Below are positions 1 through 6,707 of a stretch of DNA of 64,000 bases, one piece after another (position 1 is the first letter of the stretch; the number at the start of each line of letters is the position of its first letter). The translations under genes were made by a program, and so were the position numbers. The notes under the pieces are model-generated. The model worked only from the letters and a program-made list of their open reading frames with translations. It had not been told where the DNA came from and did no database searches. The DNA is from Faeciplasma sp048393055 (GTDB lineage Bacteria; Bacillota; Clostridia; Oscillospirales; Ruminococcaceae): NCBI GenBank assembly GCA_048393055.1, contig DBFJJS010000019.1, forward strand, positions 1-64,000. Direction: 5' to 3'.

Positions 1-14
1 ATTTAAAAAAGGTA

Positions 15-42
15 TTGACAAACAAAAAAAATTGGGTATACT
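15..42 (+). promoter_or_regulatory. sigma-A promoter of hrcA operon
   Basis: A perfect -35 box TTGACA lies at 15-20 and the -10 box TATACT at 37-42, with a 16-base spacer. Transcription would start just before or inside the CIRCE palindrome that follows, the usual arrangement for HrcA-repressed heat-shock operons. Confidence 0.88.
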
Positions 43-47
43 ATATC

Positions 48-74
48 TTAGCACTCAGGAACAAAGAGTGCTAA
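48..74. promoter_or_regulatory. CIRCE operator (HrcA binding site)
   Basis: The inverted repeat TTAGCACTC - 9 bases - GAGTGCTAA is a perfect match to the CIRCE consensus (arms 48-56 and 66-74). It sits between the promoter and hrcA, so HrcA should repress the whole operon until heat shock titrates the GroE-assisted repressor. Confidence 0.97.
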
Positions 75-119
75 CACTTTCAAACCTTAATTGCCAAAGC
101 GGTGTCGGGAGGGACTAAA

Positions 120-1190
120 GTGGACGAACGTAAGCTTAAGATCCTTGCGGCAGTTGTTGACGAATATATACGCACGGGAGAACCCGTAGGTTCAAAGGCT
201 ATAATGAGCTATATAAAGGCGTCGAGCGCAACAATACGCAATGAGATGGCAGAGCTTGAAAAGCAGGGATATTTGGAACAGCCTCATACTTCGGCCGGAA
301 GAGTTCCGACATACGCGGGATACAGACTGTATGTCGACAGGCTGATGACTACAAATCCTCTTTCGGATGAGGAAAAGAGCCGGCTGGACGGTATCTTTCC
401 CGAAAACGAGTATTCGGAGGAAAGGCTGGTAAAATCGGCGTCGAACGCGCTTGCCAAAATAACGAGCTGCGCAGCGTTTGTTTCGAGTGAAAATCCGAAA
501 TTTTCGGTAATATCCAAGGTAGAAGTAATACCGACCGGCAAAAGGCTGTACGTTCTTTTGATGATAACCTCGTCGGGAAAAATAAAGAACAGGACCTGCC
601 GATTGGAGTTGGACCTTACAAACGAGCAGTTAGAGTACTTTACTAACTTTGTAAAAAAGAATTTGGAGGGCGTCCCGCTCGGGGTATTGAGCGAGGAAAT
701 GCTTCAAAAGATAGAAACCGCTATGGGAACGTATCTTATAGCGATGTCTCCGCTGGTTCAGGGCATATTCGACATGTCAAAGGAAATAGCGGAGCGCGAG
801 GTAGACGTAAGCGGCGCTAAGAATCTTCTCGAATGCAAGGACATAGATAATCACGAGCTGATGAGCTTTATGGACAACAGCGAAGAGCTTACAAGGCTTG
901 TAGACGACAGCTTCAGTGGGATACACGTGATTTTCTCGGAGGAGGACGACAATTTCTTAATAGGTAATTCCAGCATCGTAAGCTCTAATTTCTTCAAGGA
1001 CGGCAGAGTTGCCGGACATCTTGGAGTAATAGGGCCGATGAGGATTGATTATAAAAAGATCATTCCGTACGTAGAGTATCTTACAGGCAAAATAACCGAG
1101 ATACTTTCAACCAACGACGGGACAGAAGAAAACAATACAACGGTAGAAGACAGTGAGGGTGATATAAAGGATGGCGTCGAAGATGAATAA
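120..1190 (+). CDS. hrcA: heat-inducible transcription repressor HrcA
   Basis: HrcA is the dimeric repressor of class I heat-shock genes and binds CIRCE, which lies directly upstream. The N-terminal winged helix is visible (KILAAVVDEYIRTGEPVGSK, then ATIRNEMAELEKQGYLEQPHTSAGRVPT), followed by the GAF-like middle and C-terminal dimerisation regions. Length is about 356 aa, normal for the family; the C-terminus carries an acidic, low-complexity tail. A GTG at 102 is also in frame, but the GTG at 120 is preferred because GGGAGGG (107-113) sits six bases before it and the family normally begins right at this helix. The 3' end overlaps grpE by 20 bases, indicating translational coupling. Confidence 0.96.
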   Translation: MDERKLKILAAVVDEYIRTGEPVGSKAIMSYIKASSATIRNEMAELEKQGYLEQPHTSAGRVPTYAGYRLYVDRLMTTNPLSDEEKSRLDGIFPENEYSEERLVKSASNALAKITSCAAFVSSENPKFSVISKVEVIPTGKRLYVLLMITSSGKIKNRTCRLELDLTNEQLEYFTNFVKKNLEGVPLGVLSEEMLQKIETAMGTYLIAMSPLVQGIFDMSKEIAEREVDVSGAKNLLECKDIDNHELMSFMDNSEELTRLVDDSFSGIHVIFSEEDDNFLIGNSSIVSSNFFKDGRVAGHLGVIGPMRIDYKKIIPYVEYLTGKITEILSTNDGTEENNTTVEDSEGDIKDGVEDE

Positions 1191-1800
1191 AGATAAAGAG
1201 AAAAAGGACAGCGAGCAGGCTGTAAGCGAAAGCAAAGAAAATAGCGAAAGCAAAGAAAATGAGGAAAAGCAGAGCGGTTCTTCCCAAAGCGTTTCCCAGG
1301 AGGAAGTAAGTTCTTGCTGTGGGAAAGCGCAGGAGAAAGACGAGTTGACACTTTTAAAAGAAGAGAACGAGGCGATAATAAAGGAACTGACCGAATATAA
1401 GGATAAATATTTAAGGCTGATGGCGGAATATGATAATTTCCGCAAGCGCGTCGCGAAGGAAAAGGCGGAAATTTACCCTGAGGCAATGGCAAGCACTATC
1501 GAAGCGTTTTTGCCGTTGGCGGACAATTTCGAGCGCGCAGCCGCTGTAGATACGGCGGACGAAAAATTCAAGTCTGGAATAATGATGATATATTCTCAGC
1601 TTTCCGACATACTAAAGGCGCTTGGTGTCGAAGCAATAGACCGCGTCGGAGAACCGTTTGATCCCAACCTTGAAAATGCGGTGAGCAGCGTAACCGATGA
1701 AAATCTCGGCGAAAACGTAGTCGCGCAGGTTTATCAAAAAGGCTATAAGCGCGGCGACAGGGTGATAAGACACGCTATGGTGTCTGTTGCAAATTGTTAA
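1171..1800 (+). CDS. grpE: nucleotide exchange factor GrpE
   Basis: GrpE is the nucleotide exchange factor of DnaK: it releases ADP and acts as a thermosensor. The 209-aa product has the expected architecture: a charged, disordered N-terminus, a long coiled coil (ELTEYKDKYLRLMAEYDNFRKR), and the C-terminal beta domain ending with the conserved V-x-Q-x-G-Y region (VAQVYQKGYKRGDRVIRHAMVSVA). It overlaps the end of hrcA and is followed 51 bases later by dnaK. An odd detail is a Cys-Cys pair (SSCCGK) in the disordered tail. A second in-frame ATG at 1183 is possible; 1171 has the better-spaced purine tract. Confidence 0.95.
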   Translation: MASKMNKDKEKKDSEQAVSESKENSESKENEEKQSGSSQSVSQEEVSSCCGKAQEKDELTLLKEENEAIIKELTEYKDKYLRLMAEYDNFRKRVAKEKAEIYPEAMASTIEAFLPLADNFERAAAVDTADEKFKSGIMMIYSQLSDILKALGVEAIDRVGEPFDPNLENAVSSVTDENLGENVVAQVYQKGYKRGDRVIRHAMVSVANC

Positions 1801-1851
1801 TTACACATAATTTAAATATTTAAAATTTGAAATTTAAAGGAGAGATTTAAT

Positions 1852-3681
1852 ATGTCAAAAATTATTGGTATAGACCTTGGTACAACTAATTCCTGCGTAG
1901 CTGTCATGGAGGGCGGCGAGGCTGTAGTAATCCCAAACAGCGAGGGCGCAAGAACAACTCCTTCCGTTGTGGGTATTTCTAAAAACGGCGACAGGCTTGT
2001 CGGTCAGGTTGCAAAAAGGCAGGCTGTTGTAAACTACGACAACACCGTTTTGTCTATTAAGCGTCACATGGGTACCGATTACAAGGTGACCCTTGGCGGA
2101 AAGAGCTACACTCCTCAGGAGATTTCCGCAATGATTTTGCAGAAGCTCAAGACCGACGCCGAGGCATATTTGGGTGAAAAGGTGACGGAGGCTGTCATAA
2201 CCGTTCCCGCTTACTTTACGGACGCTCAGCGTCAGGCGACTAAGGACGCAGGACAGATTGCAGGTCTTAATGTAAGAAGGATTATCAACGAGCCTACGGC
2301 CGCAGCTCTTGCTTACGGAATCGATAAGGAAGAGGAGCAGAAGGTCATGGTATACGACCTCGGCGGAGGTACGTTCGATGTATCCATCATAGAGATGGGC
2401 GACGGTGTAACGGAGGTTCTCGCGACCGCAGGCAACAACCATCTCGGCGGCGACGACTTTGACCAGAGGATAATCGACCTTCTGGTTTCCGAATTCAAGA
2501 AGAACGAGGGCATAGACCTTTCAAAGGATAAAATGGCGATGCAGAGGCTTAAGGAGGCGGCTGAGAAGGCAAAAATCGAGCTTTCAAACGTTCCGTCCTC
2601 GAACATCAACCTTCCGTTTATTACTGCGGACGCCACAGGTCCCAAGCACCTGGATTACACTCTTACAAGAGCTAAATTCAACGAGATAACGGCTGACCTT
2701 GTAGAGGCTACCGTAGGTCCCGTAAAGCAGGCGCTTTCGGACAGCGGACTTTCCGCGTCGGATATAAACAAGGTGCTCATGGTCGGAGGCTCTTCAAGAA
2801 TTCCCGCCGTCATAGACGAGGTAAGGAAGATCACCGGCAAGGAGCCGTTCAAGGGAATCAACCCTGATGAGTGCGTAGCCTTGGGCGCTGCATATCAGGC
2901 CGGCGTCCTTGCTGGAGATGTAAAGGAAGGACTTCTGCTCCTCGATGTTACGCCTCTTTCTCTCGGACTTGAGACCATGGGCGGAATCTGTACCAAGATT
3001 ATAGAGAGAAACACGACGATTCCTACAAAGAAGACTCAGATATTCTCTACCGCTGCGGATAATCAGTCTGCTGTTGATATAAATATCCTTCAGGGCGAAA
3101 GAGAGTTTGCAAAGGATAATAAGCAGCTCGGCATGTTCCGTCTTGACGGCATTGCTCCCGCTCCCAGAGGAGTCCCGCAGATTGAGGTAACCTTTGATAT
3201 AGATGCGAACGGTATCGTTCACGTATCTGCAAAGGATCTCGGAACAGGAAAGCAGCAGGCTATCACTATTACTTCTTCCACCAACATGTCCAAGGAGGAT
3301 ATTGATAAGGCCGTAAAGGAAGCCGAGGCGTATGCGGCTGAGGACAAAAAGAAGAGGGAAGATGTTGATGCAAGGAATCAGGCCGACCAGATGGTATTCC
3401 AGAGCAAGAAGAGCCTTGAGGAGTTCGGCGACAAGGTAAGCGCGTCCGACAAGTCGGATTGCGAGGCTAAGATCTCGGCTCTTGAGGAAGCTCTTAAGGG
3501 CACCGATATAGAGCTTATCAAGTCTAAGCAGAAGGAGCTTGAGTCCTCTATCCAGGCGATAGCGACAAAGGTTTACCAGCAGGCTGCACAGCAGCAACAG
3601 CAGGCGCAGCAGGGCGGTCAGGATTCTCAGTCCGGCAAGGACGACAACGTAGTAGATGCTGAGTTTACCGACGCAAACTGA
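1852..3681 (+). CDS. dnaK: molecular chaperone DnaK (Hsp70)
   Basis: This is the Hsp70 chaperone, a cytosolic ATPase that binds exposed hydrophobic peptides and works with DnaJ and GrpE encoded on either side. The actin-like ATPase domain begins with IIGIDLGTTNSCVAV and contains the second phosphate loop DLGGGTFDVSI and the adenosine motif VGGSSRIPAV; the DVTPLSLG linker precedes the substrate-binding domain and the helical lid, which ends in a Gln-rich stretch and the acidic tail DAEFTD. Length (609 aa) is typical of Firmicutes. AAAGGAGAG precedes the ATG at good spacing. Confidence 0.98.
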   Translation: MSKIIGIDLGTTNSCVAVMEGGEAVVIPNSEGARTTPSVVGISKNGDRLVGQVAKRQAVVNYDNTVLSIKRHMGTDYKVTLGGKSYTPQEISAMILQKLKTDAEAYLGEKVTEAVITVPAYFTDAQRQATKDAGQIAGLNVRRIINEPTAAALAYGIDKEEEQKVMVYDLGGGTFDVSIIEMGDGVTEVLATAGNNHLGGDDFDQRIIDLLVSEFKKNEGIDLSKDKMAMQRLKEAAEKAKIELSNVPSSNINLPFITADATGPKHLDYTLTRAKFNEITADLVEATVGPVKQALSDSGLSASDINKVLMVGGSSRIPAVIDEVRKITGKEPFKGINPDECVALGAAYQAGVLAGDVKEGLLLLDVTPLSLGLETMGGICTKIIERNTTIPTKKTQIFSTAADNQSAVDINILQGEREFAKDNKQLGMFRLDGIAPAPRGVPQIEVTFDIDANGIVHVSAKDLGTGKQQAITITSSTNMSKEDIDKAVKEAEAYAAEDKKKREDVDARNQADQMVFQSKKSLEEFGDKVSASDKSDCEAKISALEEALKGTDIELIKSKQKELESSIQAIATKVYQQAAQQQQQAQQGGQDSQSGKDDNVVDAEFTDAN

Positions 3682-3702
3682 TAAACATCAACTGATTTTA
3701 TG

Positions 3703-3739
3703 CCAATCTGCTCACCCCGAAAGGGAGCGGGCAGATTGG
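3703..3739 (+). terminator. dnaK-dnaJ intercistronic hairpin
   Basis: CCAATCTGC (3703-3711) pairs with GCAGATTGG (3731-3739), and the inner CCCC/GGGG extends the stem around a GAAA-like loop. Only a weak T tract follows, so partial attenuation or mRNA stabilisation between dnaK and dnaJ is more likely than full termination. Confidence 0.55.
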
Positions 3740-3765
3740 TTATTAACTGTACTATGGAGTAGATT

Positions 3766-4950
3766 ATGGCGGACAAAAGAGATTATTACGAGACTCTCGG
3801 CGTAAGCAAGACTGCGACCGACGACGAGCTCAAGCACGCTTACCGGACTCTTGCCAAAAAATATCACCCCGACCTGCATCCTGACGACAAGGAAGCCGAG
3901 GCAAAGTTCAAGGAAATAAATGAGGCGTATGAGGTCCTTTCCGATAAGGAGAAGCGCCGCAAGTACGATCAGTTCGGCTTTGCCGGCGTCGATCCGACAT
4001 ATGGGGCGGGAGCAGGCGCGTCCAGCGCGCATGGTGAAGCCTACGGCACTGGCGGCTTCGGAGGTTTTGGGGGATTTGGCGGCTTCGGAGACGTAGGAGA
4101 CATATTTGAAAGCTTCTTCGGCGGCTTCGGCGGCACTCAAAGAGCAGGCTCGAACGGACCTAAAAGAGGTCAGGATATAAGGGCTAATCTTACCATAAGC
4201 TTTATGGAGGCGTGCAACGGCACTAAGAAAAATGTCAAGGTAACACGAAACGACGTCTGCCCCGACTGCCATGGTTCAGGCGCAAAGGCGGGAACAAGCG
4301 CGGAGACATGCCCTGACTGCCATGGCACAGGAACGGTAAGAATAAACCAGAGAACCGCATTCGGAGTATTTCAGACTACAAAATCCTGCGACCGCTGCGG
4401 CGGACGCGGCAAGATAATAAAAAGCGTATGCCCCACCTGTTCGGGACAGGGCAGGGTAAGAAGCGTTTTGAACCGTGAGATAAATATCCCCGCCGGTATA
4501 GACGACGGTCAGACCCTTAAGGTTGCAGAAGCCGGAGATTGCGGCATAAACGGCGGCGGATACGGCGATTTGAACATAAAAATAAAGGTCACCCCGCACG
4601 ACTTCTTTGAGCGGGAGGGCTTTGACATATACACCGAGATCCCGATTTCATATATGCAGGCGGCATTGGGCGATGAAATAACCGTCCCGACTATCGACGG
4701 AAACGTTAAATACAGTATTCCAGCCGGAACTCAGACCGGAACGGTATTCAGGCTCAGAGGAAAGGGCGTTAAAAGGCTTTACCGTAACGACAGGGGCGAC
4801 CATTACGTTACAGTAAAGGTAGAAGTGCCGAAAAACCTGTCAAAGAAGCAGGCGGAGCTTTTAAAGGCGTTCGACGACTCGCTTGACGATAAAAACATGG
4901 CCGGCAAAAAAAGCTTTTTTGAAAAGATGAAGGATTATTGGAACAGCTGA
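3766..4950 (+). CDS. dnaJ: chaperone protein DnaJ (Hsp40)
   Basis: DnaJ delivers substrates to DnaK and stimulates its ATPase. The J domain with its HPD motif (KYHPDLHPDD) is at the N-terminus, followed by a Gly/Phe-rich linker with repeated GGFG units, then four zinc-binding CxxCxGxG repeats (CPDCHGSG, CPDCHGTG, CDRCGGRG, CPTCSGQG) and the two C-terminal beta domains. At 394 aa it is a standard type I DnaJ. It is separated from dnaK by a hairpin but has no clear promoter of its own, so read-through from the hrcA promoter is expected. Confidence 0.97.
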   Translation: MADKRDYYETLGVSKTATDDELKHAYRTLAKKYHPDLHPDDKEAEAKFKEINEAYEVLSDKEKRRKYDQFGFAGVDPTYGAGAGASSAHGEAYGTGGFGGFGGFGGFGDVGDIFESFFGGFGGTQRAGSNGPKRGQDIRANLTISFMEACNGTKKNVKVTRNDVCPDCHGSGAKAGTSAETCPDCHGTGTVRINQRTAFGVFQTTKSCDRCGGRGKIIKSVCPTCSGQGRVRSVLNREINIPAGIDDGQTLKVAEAGDCGINGGGYGDLNIKIKVTPHDFFEREGFDIYTEIPISYMQAALGDEITVPTIDGNVKYSIPAGTQTGTVFRLRGKGVKRLYRNDRGDHYVTVKVEVPKNLSKKQAELLKAFDDSLDDKNMAGKKSFFEKMKDYWNS

Positions 4951-4963
4951 GCGCTGCTGGCTC

Positions 4964-4996
4964 GCACCTTGCGGATAAACCGCAGGGTGCGTTTTT
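4964..4996 (+). terminator. terminator of the heat-shock operon
   Basis: GCACCTTGCGG pairs with CCGCAGGGTGC (with one bulge) around ATAAA, and is followed directly by five T residues. It lies 13 bases after the dnaJ stop. Confidence 0.85.
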
Positions 4997-5019
4997 ATAA
5001 GTAAATTTGCGCGCCGCAA

Positions 5020-5048
5020 TTGACAAATAATTTCCTCGCTGATATAAT
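5020..5048 (+). promoter_or_regulatory. sigma-A promoter of the GH27 gene
   Basis: TTGACA (5020-5025) and TATAAT (5043-5048) are both perfect consensus with a 17-base spacer. This should be one of the strongest promoters in the window. Confidence 0.88.
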
Positions 5049-5144
5049 TCAATTGGCACGCCGCCGTAGTGACGGTTTTTCCCGGCGGCGAAGCAGCGCA
5101 AAGGATAATAAATCAATTTTTATAGGATGAAAGGACGGCTTTTT

Positions 5145-6302
5145 ATGCCTAAGAATCTTGGAAAAACTCCGCCTATGGGGTGGAACACTTGGAACACGTT
5201 CACCGATGCTATCAACGAGGAGCTTATAATGCAGTCCGCCGACGTTATGGTGGAATCGGGGCTTAAGGATTGCGGATACCAGTACGTTGTAATCGACGAC
5301 TGCTGGAGCATGAAGGAGCGCGACAAAAACGGCAGGCTCGTCCCCGACCCTGTAAAGTTTCCCAACGGAATAAAGGCTGTTGCAGATTATGTGCATTCTA
5401 AGGGACTTAAATTCGGAATATATTCCTGCGCCGGAACGCACACCTGCGCCGGATACCCCGCTTCCTTCGAGCATGAGTTTACAGACGCAAAGACCTTTGC
5501 TAAGTGGGGAGTGGACTTCCTTAAGTACGATTACTGCTACAAGCCCGACGGCATTCCCGGTGAAATTCTTTACAAGAGGATGGCTATGGCTCTGAGAAAC
5601 TGCGGCAGGGATATACTCTTTTCCGCCTGCAACTGGGGTGCGGACGGCGTTCACAATTGGATAAGGGAATCCGGCGCGCAGATGTTCCGTTCGACCGGCG
5701 ACATTCAGGACACCTGGAATTCTATTGTCAACCTCGCCAAGTCGCAGTTTGGCAAGCAGAGCCAGCAGGGAGTTTACTGCTGGAACGACATAGATATGCT
5801 TGTTGTGGGCATGCACGGCGGCTCCAACAGCTCCTGGATAGGCGAGGGCGGAATGGGCTGCACGGACATTGAGTACAAAACCCACTTCTCCATGTGGGCT
5901 ATAATGAATTCTCCGCTCATGATAGGCTGCGACATCAGAAAAATGACAGACGCCACCAGGAATATCCTTATGAATAAGGACGTTATAGCTATAAACCAGG
6001 ACCCTGAGGGCAGGGGAGCATATGTTCTCAACTCAAACGGCTGGGCGGGAGTAAACGTAAAGATACTCGTCAAGGCGCTTGAAAACGGGGATTACGCCGT
6101 CTGCATGGTCAATTTCGGCGAACACAGGGGCATGGGCACACTCTGCTTCTGGGATATGGGACTTCCCACAGCGTCCGGCTACGGCTTTGAGATGTACGAC
6201 TGCTGGGAGCACAATACCGAGGGCAGGTTCACCGAGAGGTACTCCTGCGACATCGAGCCGCACGACTGCAAGGTATTAAGAGCGAGGCTTGTGAAGATGT
6301 AA
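5145..6302 (+). CDS. alpha-galactosidase, glycoside hydrolase family 27
   Basis: The protein hydrolyses terminal alpha-1,6-galactosyl residues, as in raffinose-family sugars and galactomannan. It shows GH27 hallmarks: the N-terminal PPMGWNTWN signature, the nucleophile region KYDYCY (Asp129) and the WNDIDML motif (Asp217 region) that carries the acid/base. There is no signal peptide, so it should act in the cytoplasm on imported oligosaccharides. An upstream ATG at 5127 is in frame, but the ATG at 5145 is preferred: AAAGGA lies nine bases before it and the family starts at this point. At 385 aa the protein is a compact GH27 with a short C-terminal beta domain. The stop codon overlaps the start of the next gene (TAATG). 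Confidence 0.93.
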   Translation: MPKNLGKTPPMGWNTWNTFTDAINEELIMQSADVMVESGLKDCGYQYVVIDDCWSMKERDKNGRLVPDPVKFPNGIKAVADYVHSKGLKFGIYSCAGTHTCAGYPASFEHEFTDAKTFAKWGVDFLKYDYCYKPDGIPGEILYKRMAMALRNCGRDILFSACNWGADGVHNWIRESGAQMFRSTGDIQDTWNSIVNLAKSQFGKQSQQGVYCWNDIDMLVVGMHGGSNSSWIGEGGMGCTDIEYKTHFSMWAIMNSPLMIGCDIRKMTDATRNILMNKDVIAINQDPEGRGAYVLNSNGWAGVNVKILVKALENGDYAVCMVNFGEHRGMGTLCFWDMGLPTASGYGFEMYDCWEHNTEGRFTERYSCDIEPHDCKVLRARLVKM

Positions 6303-6505
6303 TGCCAAATTTCGATACCTGCAAGCAGTGCGGAAAATCGCTTACCTCCGACGATATGGCAATTTACAGGAAACTTGTCCTGCGCTGCGCAGATGAGTTT
6401 CTGTGCATGGACTGCCTGGCGGAGTATTTGGGAGTGAGCCGCAAGGCGATAGAGGACAGGATAAGGTATTATCGCGAGAGTGGCACATGCACGCTTTTCA
6501 GATGA
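6302..6505 (+). CDS. small zinc-ribbon-like protein, function unknown
   Basis: This 67-aa protein has a CxxC (CKQC) near the N-terminus and a second CxxC (CMDC) some 30 residues later, consistent with a single zinc-binding knuckle, followed by a predicted helix-turn-helix-like stretch (AEYLGVSRKAIEDRIRYYRESG). I do not recognise a named family. Its ATG overlaps the TAA of the alpha-galactosidase gene (TAATG), so the two are translationally coupled, which is unusual for a sugar hydrolase. It could be a small regulatory or RNA/DNA-binding protein; that is inference only. Confidence 0.75.
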   Translation: MPNFDTCKQCGKSLTSDDMAIYRKLVLRCADEFLCMDCLAEYLGVSRKAIEDRIRYYRESGTCTLFR

Positions 6506-6510
6506 AAATT

Positions 6511-6546
6511 CCCCGGGGCTGAGGAAAGCTTCGGGGATAATTTTTA
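6511..6546 (+). terminator. terminator after GH27 operon
   Basis: CCCCGGGGCT pairs with AGCTTCGGGG around a GAGGAA loop (6511-6536), followed by AATTTTTA. It lies directly after the small Cys protein. Confidence 0.82.
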
Positions 6547-6651
6547 CGGGACGAAGCCGTTTTTGCGGGGGCTTTGTTAAAGTACGGTTTGGGTTAATCT
6601 AATTTCACATTTCTATCACATTTTAATGCTTAATATGCACATACTTGACGG

Positions 6652-6657
6652 TATAAT
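6652..6657 (+). promoter_or_regulatory. -10 box upstream of the ABC transporter
   Basis: A perfect TATAAT lies 50 bases before the start codon in an AT-rich intergenic stretch. The matching -35 (around 6629, CTTAAT) is poor, so an activator may be needed. Confidence 0.5.
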
Positions 6658-6707
6658 ATACAATTAGCTATGCTAAATTTAGTTCAAAATAAACATAAGG
6701 AGTACAC

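Noticed and set aside
2794..3597. Minus-strand open frame opposite dnaK
   Set aside because: Shadow of the strongly biased dnaK codon use; no RBS and no family.
4060..4140. GGCTTCGGAGGT-like tandem repeats
   Set aside because: These encode the Gly/Phe linker of DnaJ, a normal part of the protein.
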